Positions 16,651 through 25,743 of a DNA stretch of 64,000 nt are shown here, piece by piece. Each line of letters begins with the position of its first letter. Within the stretch, counting starts at the first letter, position 1. Made by a program: the position numbers and the translations under genes. Origin of the DNA: Pelagisphaera sp964404745 (GTDB lineage Bacteria > Verrucomicrobiota > Verrucomicrobiia > Opitutales > Opitutaceae); contig CAYOLG010000024.1 in the NCBI GenBank assembly GCA_964404745.1, forward strand, positions 1 to 64,000, read 5' to 3'. The notes beneath the pieces are model-generated. The model searched no databases. It saw only the letters and a program-made list of their open reading frames with translations, and was not told where the DNA came from.

Positions 16651-18048
16651 ATGAATACGCTACCACCGAAAATCTTCTGCTTTCTCTCTATTTGCCTAGG
16701 GCCTTTTTGGCATCTGAGTGCCGACGAGCGGCCAAATATGATCGTCATCACCGTGGACGAGCTGCGTTGGGACGGACTCGGGATCACGGGCCATCCATTT
16801 GTCGAAACGCCCCATATTGATCGCCTTGCTAGAGAGGGAATGCTTTTCGAGAACGCTTTCGTGCCCACTCCGCTTTGCGGGCCTAGCCGGGCCTGCCTAA
16901 TCACAGGGCAATACGCCCACACGCATGGCAGCTACAAGAATCAGGCTCCTAAAGGGCACACCAAAAAGCTGAAAACCTATCCCATGCTGTTTCAGCAAGC
17001 CGGATACAAGACCGCCTTTATCGGGAAATGGACCACGGGGCGAAATGGCGACAAAACCGTTCATCCTGGATTCGATCGCTGGTTTTGCTCAGGCGTCAAT
17101 CGCGACTACAAAATGGATCCGGTCGTTAATATAGACGGCGAATGGATACAATTCAAGGGGCATGCTACCGACATCGACAGCGCGGAAGCGGCACGCTTCA
17201 TCCGGGAACATCGCGACGAGCCCTTCAACATTTCGCTTTGGCATCGTTCTGTCCACACCAGCTACGGAGATGAGCACCTATTGGCAGCCGAGCGAAATCG
17301 CGATCTCTACAAAGACCTTTCCGTGCCGCGAGCTATCAGCGCCCAGGAACCGCTAATCGTCCAACCAGCCATCAAGGGATTCGCACAGCGTCCCCCAACA
17401 GATGAAGACATACGCAATATAGCAAGGATGACAGTCGACATCGACGACGGCGTGGGGCTCATCTATGAGACGCTAGAGGATCTGGGGATCCTCGACGAGA
17501 CCATCATTATCTTCTCTAGCGACAATGGATTCTTTTTTGGCGAACACGGGCTTACCGAAAAGCGCCTCGCCTATGAAGAAGCGATCAAAGTCCCCTTCAT
17601 CGTTCGCTACCCGCCGCTCATCAAGGCGGGAGCCACGAGCGATGTCTCTACGCTGAGTATCGACGTAGCCCCTACTCTTCTGGAAATGGCCGGCATTCCG
17701 ATCCCATCAGAATTGCAGGGACAGTCGCTGGTTCCCGTATTTCAAGGCGGGGAGCTACGCCAGCCGCGCACTTCCCTGCTCTTCGAATTCTGGCCTGAGC
17801 AAGATCTCCCGAGTCGGAGTTGCTGGTGGAAAGCAGTGAGAACCGATCGATGGAAATTTATTCACTACTACACGGAGCCTTTTGTCGGTGAGCTCTACGA
17901 CCTGCATGCCGATCCGTTTGAAATGAACAATCTGATCAACGATCCTGACCACGAGAAAGTCGTCGAAGAAATGACTCAAGAACTCGCCTCGCTCATGGAA
18001 TTCTATGATGATCCTGGCATGGACTACCGGTTCTTTTTCGATGAATAA
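16651..18048 (+). CDS. Exported sulfatase (S1 family, Cys-type), second copy
   Basis: A 465-residue sulfatase. The N-terminus (KIFCFLSICLGPFWHLSA) is a signal peptide. The metal site ITVDELRWDGLGITG starts near residue 33. The formylglycine signature CGPSR has Cys76, and IIIFSSDNGFFFGEHGLTEK and a C-terminal WKFIHYYTEP follow. The HGL-x-EKR-x-YEE pattern places it with sulfatases of the choline/iduronate type acting on polysaccharides rather than near the sulfatase at 7266. Substrate is unknown. It converges with ndk with 113 bases between them and no obvious terminator. Confidence 0.92.
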   Translation: MNTLPPKIFCFLSICLGPFWHLSADERPNMIVITVDELRWDGLGITGHPFVETPHIDRLAREGMLFENAFVPTPLCGPSRACLITGQYAHTHGSYKNQAPKGHTKKLKTYPMLFQQAGYKTAFIGKWTTGRNGDKTVHPGFDRWFCSGVNRDYKMDPVVNIDGEWIQFKGHATDIDSAEAARFIREHRDEPFNISLWHRSVHTSYGDEHLLAAERNRDLYKDLSVPRAISAQEPLIVQPAIKGFAQRPPTDEDIRNIARMTVDIDDGVGLIYETLEDLGILDETIIIFSSDNGFFFGEHGLTEKRLAYEEAIKVPFIVRYPPLIKAGATSDVSTLSIDVAPTLLEMAGIPIPSELQGQSLVPVFQGGELRQPRTSLLFEFWPEQDLPSRSCWWKAVRTDRWKFIHYYTEPFVGELYDLHADPFEMNNLINDPDHEKVVEEMTQELASLMEFYDDPGMDYRFFFDE

Positions 18049-18161
18049 GCCGAGCATTCAAGGTAGTGGGCTATCTCCGGGCGCCCACGTTAACCTAACC
18101 TGGCTAATCAAACTTATCGTTCAGCGGCTGCCAGGAGTGCGGCAATACCTCAGTGAACCTA

Positions 18162-18575
18162 CTAGAATAGCTCGCGAGCGTCGAAGAAGCGTTTGAGTTC
18201 TGCTTCCGCAGTTTCCGGCCCATCTGAAGCATGGACGACATTGCGCATCATGTCCGTGCCAAAATCGCCTCGAATCGTACCCTTCGGCGCTTTGGAAGAA
18301 TCGGTCGGGCCTAGGAGGTCGCGAACGCGCTGAATCACGTTCTCCCCTTGCCAGGCCATCAAAATAACCGGACGGGAGCTCATGAAAGCTTCTATTTCGG
18401 GAAAGAAGGGCAGGTCCGCCACATGAGCGTAGTGCTCCTTAAGAATCGGAGCTTCTAGCCGAGCCATTTTGGTCGCAACGATCTCAAAGCCTTCGCTTTC
18501 GAATCGCTGGATCACTCGGCCAACTAGGCCTTTCTCCAAGCAGTCGGGCTTGAGTATGATAAACGTCTGTTCCAT
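18162..18575 (-). CDS. ndk: Nucleoside diphosphate kinase
   Basis: A 137-residue enzyme that transfers the gamma phosphate between nucleoside triphosphates and diphosphates. It begins MEQTFIILKPDCLEKGLVGR. The active-site histidine (His115) lies in NVVHASDGPE, and the nucleotide-binding residues of GTIRGDFGTD are present. Length is normal for the family. It is 54 bases downstream of fabF on the same strand and is probably read from the fab transcript. Confidence 0.96.
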   Translation of the reverse strand: MEQTFIILKPDCLEKGLVGRVIQRFESEGFEIVATKMARLEAPILKEHYAHVADLPFFPEIEAFMSSRPVILMAWQGENVIQRVRDLLGPTDSSKAPKGTIRGDFGTDMMRNVVHASDGPETAEAELKRFFDARELF

Positions 18576-18629
18576 TGAAGGGATTTCTGAGCTGTGAGCG
18601 GAAGGTACGAATTGTATCTATCCAAAATT

Positions 18630-19880
18630 CTAATACGTCCTGAAAATCAGAGAAGCGTTTTGACCGCCGAAGCCTAGGCTATTGCTCATGGCAACTTCAA
18701 TTTTGGCCTCGCGAGCCTCATTAGGAACGTAGTCCATATCGCAATCCGGATCGGGATTGCGGTAGTTTATGGTAGGAGCGACGGATCCCGTTTCCAGCAT
18801 CTTCACACAAGCAACGCTTTCCACTCCGCCAGCCGCTCCGAGCAAGTGGCCCGTCATCGACTTAGTCGAGCTCATCATAAGTTTGTCAGCATGGGAACCA
18901 AAAAGCGTTCGCACCGCCTTGGTCTCGAACTTATCATTGTACGGCGTCGAAGTGCCGTGAGCATTGATATAGTCTATGTCGTCGGTGTTTAGCTGTCCCG
19001 AGCGCAACGCCCGTTTCATAGCCCCAACCAGCCCCTTGCCTTCGGGATGGGGGGCAGTGATGTGATTGGCATCGCAGGAAGCGCCATAGCCAACCAATTC
19101 GCAATAGATTCGGGCCCCGCGCTTCTTGGCGTGTTCTAGCGTCTCCAAAACAATGACTCCCGCTCCTTCGCCCATTACGAAACCATCGCGTTCCGCATCG
19201 AAGGGCCGGCTGGCGGTTTCGAATTCGTCGTTGTTCGTCGACATGGCTTTCATGGAGCAAAAACCGCCATAGCTGAGGGCTGTAATAGCTGCTTCACTAC
19301 CACCGGCAATCATGACGTCCGCCTCCCCGAGACGCAGCGTCTTCAAGGATTCTCCAATGGCATGGGCTCCCGTAGCGCATGCGCTGACAATGGAAAAGTT
19401 CGGCCCCATCGCTCCCAATTCGATCGCCAGGTAGCCTGAGGCCATATTGGAGATCAAAGCCGGTATCATGAATGGAGAAACCTTTCGTGGACCGCCATCG
19501 AAAAGCTTTCGGCAATTCTTCTCGATGGTATCCATCCCTCCAATCCCAGAGCCAATGAAAATGCCTACGCGATCCGGGTCCTCCTGATTCATGTCCAGCC
19601 CCGCATCCGCGACTGCTTGCTTGCCTGCGGCACATGAAAAATGAACAAAACGATCGTTGCGCCTAACCTCTTTCGGATCCATATAATCCGAGGCCTCGAA
19701 GTCCTTGATTTCCCCGCCGATCTTGCAAGTAAACTTTTCCGTGTCGAAGGCTTCGACGCGGCTTATCCCATTCTTACCGTCCAGAAGGCCTCGAAAAAAG
19801 GTGTCTACGTCCAAACCGAGCGGCGTTATCGCCCCCAAACCAGTAACCACTACACGTTGACTTTCCGCCAGCTCAGTCAT
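18630..19880 (-). CDS. fabF: Beta-ketoacyl-ACP synthase II
   Basis: A 416-residue condensing enzyme of type II fatty acid synthesis that elongates acyl-ACP with malonyl-ACP. The Cys-His-His triad is visible: Cys168 in VSACATGAHA, His in NAHGTSTPYND, His in KSMTGHLLGAAGG. The N-terminal VVVTGLGAITPLG and the final NSLGFGGQNAS are standard. It lies 67 bases after acpP in the order fabG-acpP-fabF, a common fatty-acid cluster. No fabD or fabH is in the window. Confidence 0.96.
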   Translation of the reverse strand: MTELAESQRVVVTGLGAITPLGLDVDTFFRGLLDGKNGISRVEAFDTEKFTCKIGGEIKDFEASDYMDPKEVRRNDRFVHFSCAAGKQAVADAGLDMNQEDPDRVGIFIGSGIGGMDTIEKNCRKLFDGGPRKVSPFMIPALISNMASGYLAIELGAMGPNFSIVSACATGAHAIGESLKTLRLGEADVMIAGGSEAAITALSYGGFCSMKAMSTNNDEFETASRPFDAERDGFVMGEGAGVIVLETLEHAKKRGARIYCELVGYGASCDANHITAPHPEGKGLVGAMKRALRSGQLNTDDIDYINAHGTSTPYNDKFETKAVRTLFGSHADKLMMSSTKSMTGHLLGAAGGVESVACVKMLETGSVAPTINYRNPDPDCDMDYVPNEAREAKIEVAMSNSLGFGGQNASLIFRTY

Positions 19881-19947
19881 GAATGCGTCTCGCGAATGCG
19901 CGGGCTCTTAAGGAAGTCTCAAGGCCCCAAATATGTGATATCGAGAA

Positions 19948-20208
19948 CTAGGCCTCAGCCTTGTCCTTGATGTAGGAGATAACGTCTCCGACAGTCTGAA
20001 GCTTTTCGGCATCCGACTCTGGGATTTCGCCTTGGATCTCGTCTTTGAACTCCTCTTCAAAGGCCATGATCAGCTCAACGGTGTCGAGTGAATCGGCCCC
20101 AAGATCGTCTAAGAAGGACGCTTCCGGGGTAATCTGCTCTTCGTTTACATTGAGCTGGTTTACGATGATCTCAGAGACTCTTTTTTCGATACTGCTTTCG
20201 TCGGCCAT
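19948..20208 (-). CDS. acpP: Acyl carrier protein
   Basis: An 86-residue acidic carrier protein. The phosphopantetheine attachment serine is Ser40 in DDLGADSLDTVELIM. It carries growing acyl chains between Fab enzymes. It sits between fabG and fabF, spaced 41 and 67 bases. The ATG is preceded by an A/T-rich stretch without Shine-Dalgarno. Length and charge are typical. Confidence 0.96.
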   Translation of the reverse strand: MADESSIEKRVSEIIVNQLNVNEEQITPEASFLDDLGADSLDTVELIMAFEEEFKDEIQGEIPESDAEKLQTVGDVISYIKDKAEA

Positions 20209-20249
20209 TTTGTTGACAGATTTTTATGATAAAGTAGATCCACGAGGGA

Positions 20250-20996
20250 TCACATCGCCATGCCGCCGTCAATGGTAAAAACTTGGCCTGTAATATAATT
20301 AGCTTCTTCCGAGGCCAGGTAGGCGACCATATTGGCGATATCGCTGCCCTCTCCCATCCGTTTGAGCGGAATCATGGGAAGTACCTTATCCAGAGCAGCT
20401 TCCGCCATTTTAGCGGTCATGTCGGTCCTGATAAACCCGGGTGCGACGCAATTTACAGTGATATTCCGGCCTGCCAGCTCCTTGGCCAGACTCTTGGTAA
20501 ATCCAATCATTCCTGCCTTGGCAGCAGCGTAATTTGTCTGCCCCGCATTCCCCATGATCCCAGAGACAGAGGAGATATTGATAACCCGTCCCCATCGCTT
20601 GCGCGTCATTGGCCGGGCTAGGCCCTTGACCCAATGGAAGCAGGAATTGAGATTCGTGTCGATCACGCTCGTCCAGTCCTCCTCTGTCATACGGAAAAGG
20701 AGATTATCTTTGGTAATCCCAGCGTTATTGACTAGTATGTCGATATTCTCGTACTCGGACAGCAACTCCTCGCTCGCCTTGGCGACAGCCGCCCCGTCAG
20801 ACACATCGACAGCCTTGGCGACCGCTTTTCCGCCCGCCTCCAAAATCGCCTTTGCAGCAGCCCCGCATGAAGACTCGGAGTAGGATACGCAAATCACGGT
20901 CACTCCCTCCTTGCCAAGAGATTCCGCAATGGCTCGGCCAATTCCCCGACCAGCGCCTGTCACCAGGGCAACCTTATTATCAAATGTTAGGCTCAT
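20250..20996 (-). CDS. fabG: 3-oxoacyl-ACP reductase
   Basis: A short-chain dehydrogenase of 248 residues reducing beta-ketoacyl-ACP with NADPH. It has the cofactor motif VTGAGRGIGRAIAE, NNAGITKD, the catalytic serine in ISSVSGIMG, and the Tyr/Lys pair in NYAAAKAG. It ends YITGQVFTIDGGMAM, typical of FabG. The ATG at 20996 is preferred; a TTG five codons upstream is possible. It is the first gene of fabG-acpP-fabF-ndk and is divergent from rluB, sharing a roughly 260-base promoter region. Confidence 0.94.
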   Translation of the reverse strand: MSLTFDNKVALVTGAGRGIGRAIAESLGKEGVTVICVSYSESSCGAAAKAILEAGGKAVAKAVDVSDGAAVAKASEELLSEYENIDILVNNAGITKDNLLFRMTEEDWTSVIDTNLNSCFHWVKGLARPMTRKRWGRVINISSVSGIMGNAGQTNYAAAKAGMIGFTKSLAKELAGRNITVNCVAPGFIRTDMTAKMAEAALDKVLPMIPLKRMGEGSDIANMVAYLASEEANYITGQVFTIDGGMAM

Positions 20997-21255
20997 ATCT
21001 GTGGTATTCAACTTAATGGCCTAGAATGCAAAAATTACGCTAATCGGCCGCAAAAAGCCTAGTCCTATCGCCCAATCGTCCAGAGGCAATGTTAGTTTTC
21101 AGCGAAAAACCCCCTACCAGCCAGCTTCCGCTTGCTCTCTCGCCTCTGTCATTCGATCTTTTCACCCTTTGGAGACGGACTGTTAGAGGCTGTTTAAACG
21201 CTTGCGTGCTTGTAATGCCCCTACCGGTCGGTCCTTGTATCCGCGACCGCATTCG

Positions 21256-22008
21256 ATGCCCACACCTAAAAACCTACTGCGTATCCAAAAATATCTCGCC
21301 GACATGGGCGTCTGTTCGCGTCGGACAGCGGAAGAGCACATACGCGATGGGGCGATTACTATCAATGGCCGGCCCGCTAGCATTGGAGACAGAATCGAAC
21401 CGGGGGTCGACGAAGTCGTTTTCGAGGGACAAAAAGTTCGATACAAGGATCCGAAGCAGATCGTCTACGCTCTCAACAAGCCCAAAGGCTTCGTCTGCAG
21501 CAACGAGGATCCCCACAACGAGCGAACGATATTTGATCTCGTACCCAAAGAATTCCAACGCAGTCGCCTCTTTTGCGCAGGACGGCTGGACAAGGACAGC
21601 GAGGGCCTAGTCATTCTCACCAACGATGGCGATCTCGCGAATCGCCTGATGCATCCATCAAGCCTGGTCGAAAAGCGCTATCAAGTTTCGCTTAAGCAAC
21701 CCTTCCCTAAGCGCAACCTGGGAAAATTGATACGAGGTATAACTTTCGAAGGAGAGCGGCTGAAAGTAGAGCGAGCCAAACTAGTTGGCAGCCAATCCAA
21801 GGACACCTCCAAGGAGATCGACGTAGCCATGCATCACGGGAAAAAGCGAGAGATTCGCAACTTGCTTATGGCTCTTGGCTACGATGTCAAACGGCTCAAA
21901 CGCTATCAGATAGGAGCCTTCAGCATTAAGGGCGTTCCTAAAGGCGTGGGGATGCTCCTGCGAAAAAGCGATATCAGAAATCTTTTCAAGCAACTGGAAA
22001 ACCTATGA
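21256..22008 (+). CDS. rluB: RsuA/RluB-family 23S rRNA pseudouridine synthase
   Basis: A 250-residue enzyme with an N-terminal S4 RNA-binding domain (RIQKYLADMGVCSRRTAEEH) and a pseudouridine synthase domain. The catalytic Asp lies in GRLDKDSEGLVILTNDGDLA, and HHGKKREIRNLLMALG is conserved. Relatives isomerise a uridine in the peptidyl-transferase region of 23S rRNA. The start at 21256 is chosen because the S4 domain begins immediately after it. The stop overlaps the start of the next gene (ATGA), so translation is coupled. RluB is the best match, but RluE or RluF cannot be excluded. Confidence 0.88.
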   Translation: MPTPKNLLRIQKYLADMGVCSRRTAEEHIRDGAITINGRPASIGDRIEPGVDEVVFEGQKVRYKDPKQIVYALNKPKGFVCSNEDPHNERTIFDLVPKEFQRSRLFCAGRLDKDSEGLVILTNDGDLANRLMHPSSLVEKRYQVSLKQPFPKRNLGKLIRGITFEGERLKVERAKLVGSQSKDTSKEIDVAMHHGKKREIRNLLMALGYDVKRLKRYQIGAFSIKGVPKGVGMLLRKSDIRNLFKQLENL

Positions 22009-22763
22009 ATATCAATCAACATGCTCTCGCGATCGCCCTGCTAGTCGGGTCAACTTTGACAGTCAATTCGCTGTCCGCCCAAAACGTGATCAATGTGCAC
22101 ATCAGCCCCGATGATGAATCCGTTCTCATCGGAAGTCTGGAAACCCTCTCGCTCGCGGTGAACGCTGAGTGGCCGGGAGGCGTAGAACCAGCTCCAGGCT
22201 GGCGCCCCATACACTACCGAGGGGAATTTCTCGTGTATCTAGATAGCCAGGACCTAGGCAAGGATTTCGCCCCGCTACCCGGTTCGAAGTACCTGATCGC
22301 CCCAACACCCGATTCTGAAGTTCTGACAATCGCCACGGATTCCGATACAGCGGAAATCGTCACGATCGATCCCCGATATTGTCACGTCAATCTGGAGACA
22401 ATCGTGCTTGGCTACATTCAAGACGGCACGACTCCCGCTCCCCTTAGTCCTGCACGGGCGAAACCTGCTCAACCGGATACCCACAATCGACCCAAACTGC
22501 CTGACACCAGCGCCCAAACGAGAATTCTAGAAGGCGTCCTAGTCGCAACCAATGCTTTCGAAGCTGCTCGCTCAGGCTACCAATTCAAGATTATCAACGA
22601 CAACAACAAAACTCTCGCCTACCTCGATGATTCTCAATTGTCCGATTTCGTGCTGGTCGGCGACTTCATTAATCAACGGTTAATTGCCACGGGCAAGCTA
22701 AACGAAATCGCCAAGATCAACGCCTTTGCCCTTCAAGCGGCGAGTCTGAAAAAGAAATACTAA
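22005..22763 (+). CDS. Exported protein of unknown function coupled to rluB
   Basis: A 252-residue protein with a signal peptide (LAIALLVGSTLTVNSLSAQ). The mature part has a strand-rich first half with GGVEPAPGWRPIHYRGEFLV and LGKDFAPLPGSKYL. A Pro/Ala linker follows (TTPAPLSPARAKPAQPDTH), then a second region with SGYQFKIINDNNKTLAYLDD ending DFINQRLIATGKLNEIAKI. The second half could be an OB-like or SH3-like periplasmic fold. I do not recognise the family. The 4-base overlap with rluB indicates a shared transcript, although no functional link is obvious. Confidence 0.7.
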   Translation: MNINQHALAIALLVGSTLTVNSLSAQNVINVHISPDDESVLIGSLETLSLAVNAEWPGGVEPAPGWRPIHYRGEFLVYLDSQDLGKDFAPLPGSKYLIAPTPDSEVLTIATDSDTAEIVTIDPRYCHVNLETIVLGYIQDGTTPAPLSPARAKPAQPDTHNRPKLPDTSAQTRILEGVLVATNAFEAARSGYQFKIINDNNKTLAYLDDSQLSDFVLVGDFINQRLIATGKLNEIAKINAFALQAASLKKKY

Positions 22764-22805
22764 TTTGGCGTCCAGCCAAAACGGCAGCGAAATTAGATAG
22801 TATCC

Positions 22806-23681
22806 ATGAAATTGATAGACGGAAAGCAGATCGCGAGCGATATCGTTGACGAATTGACGCGGGAAGTCGCCGCCATCGTAGGGGAAAAGCCCTGCATTGC
22901 CTTCATACGGGTTGGGGAGGATCCCGCGTCGGTTTCCTATGTGCGTGGCAAAAACCGCACTGCCGAGAAAATCGGTATCAACCCGCTGCTTTTCACCTTC
23001 GAAGAAGACGTCTCTCAGGATACGCTTTTCGCCAAAATCGATGAACTTAATGAGGATTCAGGTGTAAACGGAATTCTGATACAGTCGCCGCTTCCCGGGC
23101 ATCTGGATGAACAAGCGGCCTTCAATCGTATCGATCCCAACAAGGACGTTGACGGGTTTCACGTAGTGAATGCCGGCCGGGTAGTACAGGAAGATCCCAC
23201 CGGATTCGTATCTTGCACGCCGGCGGGCATTATCGAAATCTGCCGCAGAGAGGGGATTTCCCTAGAAGGGAAGCATGTTGTCGTTCTCGGCAGGAGTTTG
23301 ATTGTCGGGAAAACCTTTTCATTGCTGGCCATGCAGAAGCATCCCGATGCCAATGCTACGGTAACCGTCTGCCATTCGAGGACGACGAATCTGGCTGAGA
23401 TCACGAGGCAAGCTGATGTGCTGGTAGCAGCGATTGGCCGCCCAGAGATGGTTAGTGGCGGCATGGTCAAAGAGGGAGCGATAGTCATCGACGTAGGGAT
23501 TAATCGAGTGGAAGATGCCACCAAAAAACACGGCTACAGACTCGTCGGCGACGTGAACTTCGACGAAGTCGCTCCTCGGGCCTCTCGAATCACTCCGGTT
23601 CCCGGGGGAGTCGGCCCCATGACTGTAGCCATGCTGATGAAAAACACCCTCAAAGCTTTCAATCTCCAAAACCATGTTTGA
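22806..23681 (+). CDS. folD: Methylenetetrahydrofolate dehydrogenase / methenyltetrahydrofolate cyclohydrolase
   Basis: A 291-residue bifunctional folate enzyme converting 5,10-methylene-THF to 10-formyl-THF with NADP. Motifs are SYVRGKNRTAEKIGI with the catalytic Lys, GILIQSPLPGHLDEQ, DVDGFHVVNAGRV, the Rossmann VVLGRSLIVGKTFSLL, and the signature TPVPGGVGPMTVAMLMKNT. Length is standard. It lies 42 bases after the unknown exported gene and 39 bases before the hybrid kinase, so a single transcript from rluB onward is possible. Confidence 0.96.
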   Translation: MKLIDGKQIASDIVDELTREVAAIVGEKPCIAFIRVGEDPASVSYVRGKNRTAEKIGINPLLFTFEEDVSQDTLFAKIDELNEDSGVNGILIQSPLPGHLDEQAAFNRIDPNKDVDGFHVVNAGRVVQEDPTGFVSCTPAGIIEICRREGISLEGKHVVVLGRSLIVGKTFSLLAMQKHPDANATVTVCHSRTTNLAEITRQADVLVAAIGRPEMVSGGMVKEGAIVIDVGINRVEDATKKHGYRLVGDVNFDEVAPRASRITPVPGGVGPMTVAMLMKNTLKAFNLQNHV

Positions 23682-23720
23682 GGAGAAAGATGCTTCGTTT
23701 CATTTTTCCACCTAGAAAGA

Positions 23721-24851
23721 ATGACTGACCGCCCCGTTACGGAACGCACGATCCTAGTTATTGACGATGAGCCGGTGAATATCCAGCTGTTGCGTCGCAA
23801 ACTCGAATGGGAAGGGCTCCAGGTCCTTTCTGCCAATAATGGCCAAACCGGATTGGATCTGGCTCGGTCAGAATCTCCAGACTTGATATTGCTGGATGTA
23901 ATGATGCCCGGTATGGATGGCTTCGAAGTGTGCCAGAAGCTCGCCGAAGACGACGGCACTAAGTCCATCCCAGTCATATTCGTTACTGCTCAAAACTCTA
24001 AGGCCGGAAAGCTCGAAGGCCTGCAGGCAGGGGCAGTCGACTATATTACAAAGCCCATCGATCTTGATGAAACCGCTGCTCGCGTACGGGCCCAGTTAAA
24101 CTATTTGGCTATCAACCAGGAAAACGTGGAGCTAACGAAGCGACTAGGCGAAGCCCGAAGAGCCGCCTCCATCGGAGCGCTAACTCAAGGGATCGCCCAC
24201 AATTTGAACAACCTGCTTGGAGTCGTTATGGGCTACGTCGAACTGGTTAAGGCCAACCATACGGATCCGGAAAAAGTACTCCGAAATATCAATCGCGTCG
24301 AAAATGCTGGCAACCGAATCGTCAGCATTATCAAAAAGCTCAGCACGATCGCTTTCACAACGAGATTGACGCTCCACAATATGCCGATCGCCAAGCTGAT
24401 CGACAACGCCGTGCAGCGAGCCCAAGAATCCTGCAAGCGGAACTTCGAGGTCACTATCGAGAACTCTCTTGATGGGCAGACCCTACGCACCAACATCGAA
24501 GCTTTCGAAGAAGCCCTCTCTAAACTGATCGCCAATGCTTGGGAGAGCTATCCTGACGATGCGAACGAGCAACCCGTAATCGTTCGGGCACTGTTGCCTG
24601 ACAATGAAGATGCCGTTCAGTTCCAAATAATCGACCACGGAAATGGTATCGATCCGGAAGTTGAGGATAATATGTTCGAGCCTTTCATTAGCACAAAGCA
24701 GACCGTTGGAGTCGGTATGGGCTTGACCATAGCCCGTCACGCGATTCGCGCCCTCGGAGGCGAAATCTCCATCAAAGCGGGCGATCAAGGTGGCGTCGTA
24801 GCTTCGTTTACGCATCCTTGTAGTAACGAAAAAAAGGAGGATTCGAATTGA
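23721..24851 (+). CDS. Response regulator-histidine kinase hybrid (REC-HisKA-HATPase)
   Basis: A 376-residue soluble signalling protein in reversed order. The N-terminal receiver domain has phosphoacceptor Asp59 in ILLDVMMPGMDGFEV and KPIDLDE at its end. A short linker leads to a dimerisation/phosphoacceptor helix with the His in ALTQGIAHNLNNLLG, then an ATPase domain with SKLIANAWESYPDD, DHGNGIDPE and GVGMGLTIARHAIRALG. There are no membrane segments or sensory domain, so input must come through the receiver. The last codons hold the ribosome-binding site of proC. The partner is unknown. Confidence 0.9.
   Translation: MTDRPVTERTILVIDDEPVNIQLLRRKLEWEGLQVLSANNGQTGLDLARSESPDLILLDVMMPGMDGFEVCQKLAEDDGTKSIPVIFVTAQNSKAGKLEGLQAGAVDYITKPIDLDETAARVRAQLNYLAINQENVELTKRLGEARRAASIGALTQGIAHNLNNLLGVVMGYVELVKANHTDPEKVLRNINRVENAGNRIVSIIKKLSTIAFTTRLTLHNMPIAKLIDNAVQRAQESCKRNFEVTIENSLDGQTLRTNIEAFEEALSKLIANAWESYPDDANEQPVIVRALLPDNEDAVQFQIIDHGNGIDPEVEDNMFEPFISTKQTVGVGMGLTIARHAIRALGGEISIKAGDQGGVVASFTHPCSNEKKEDSN
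24836..24840 (+). promoter_or_regulatory. Strong ribosome-binding site for proC inside the kinase gene
   Basis: GGAGG lies 7 bases before a TTG start at 24848. This perfect Shine-Dalgarno, unusual among genes in this window, compensates for the weak start codon and fixes it against later alternatives. Confidence 0.8.
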
Positions 24852-25642
24852 CCCTCGGGTTCATAGGCTCTGGCAATATGGCTAGAGCGATGGTTAAAGG
24901 AGTCCTCAATCAGGGCTCATGCCGGGCTCCCGACATACGCTGCGTATCCGGAAGCGGCGCCACAGCGGAATCGTTAGCCAAGGATACGGGTATTTCTCAG
25001 TCGGGTTCCCGCCTCGAGCTCATCCAGCAATCCAGCACGGTAATCATGGCGTTCAAGCCTCAACATCTGGAAACGATTTCAGCAAGGGAGTCCGAGGCGG
25101 CCGCAGACAAGCTCGTTCTATCAGTCCTGGCAGGAAGGACGCTCGCATCACTTCGGGCTGTGTTCCCCAGAGCGAGAAATATCGCCCGCGTCATGCCAAA
25201 CACGCCCGCCCAAATCGGCAAAGGTGTTAGCGCTTATTGTTGTGACCAGTCGCCATCGGACGCGGACCGACAAGAAATCGTTTCCCTCCTCTCGGCCCTG
25301 GGAAGCTCCCATGAGATCGAAGAATCGCAAATGCATATCGTGACTGCGGTTAGCGGATGCGGACCAGCTGTCTTCTTTAGGTTTATCGATCTTGTCGCCC
25401 AGGCTGCCTCCAAACAAGGCCTAGACTATTCGTTGGCCACGCAGCTAGCCATTGAGACCGGCCTTGGATCACTCGAGCTCATGCGACGAAGCGATCAAAC
25501 CCCAAGCGATCTAGTGGACGAAGTCGTCTCGCCCAATGGCGTCACGCATGCCCTACTGACGAGCCTAGAAACTGATAAGTGGCCTGAGATCATCGAAAGG
25601 TCGATCCAAGCTGCTGTCGATCGCTCGGAAGAACTTTCCTGA
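24848..25642 (+). CDS. proC: Pyrroline-5-carboxylate reductase (TTG start)
   Basis: A 264-residue last enzyme of proline synthesis. The N-terminal LGFIGSGNMARAMVKG is the NADPH site. AFKPQHLETI, RVMPNTPAQIGKG and SGCGPAVFFRFIDL follow, with the C-terminal catalytic block DEVVSPNGVTHALLTSLE close to the canonical V-x-S-P-G-G-T pattern. Gly-Gly-Thr reads Asn-Gly-Val here, a modest deviation. Start is TTG with an ideal GGAGG, overlapping the kinase stop by two bases. It converges with the respiratory operon. Confidence 0.9.
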   Translation: MTLGFIGSGNMARAMVKGVLNQGSCRAPDIRCVSGSGATAESLAKDTGISQSGSRLELIQQSSTVIMAFKPQHLETISARESEAAADKLVLSVLAGRTLASLRAVFPRARNIARVMPNTPAQIGKGVSAYCCDQSPSDADRQEIVSLLSALGSSHEIEESQMHIVTAVSGCGPAVFFRFIDLVAQAASKQGLDYSLATQLAIETGLGSLELMRRSDQTPSDLVDEVVSPNGVTHALLTSLETDKWPEIIERSIQAAVDRSEELS

Positions 25643-25743
25643 AAGCATCTTTCATCAATAGCGCGGCACTTCACGTTGCGTCAGTATGAGCTTTCAATTC
25701 AAAACGCGGGCTACAGCGCCGCGCCACGGGACAGAAGTTCTAG

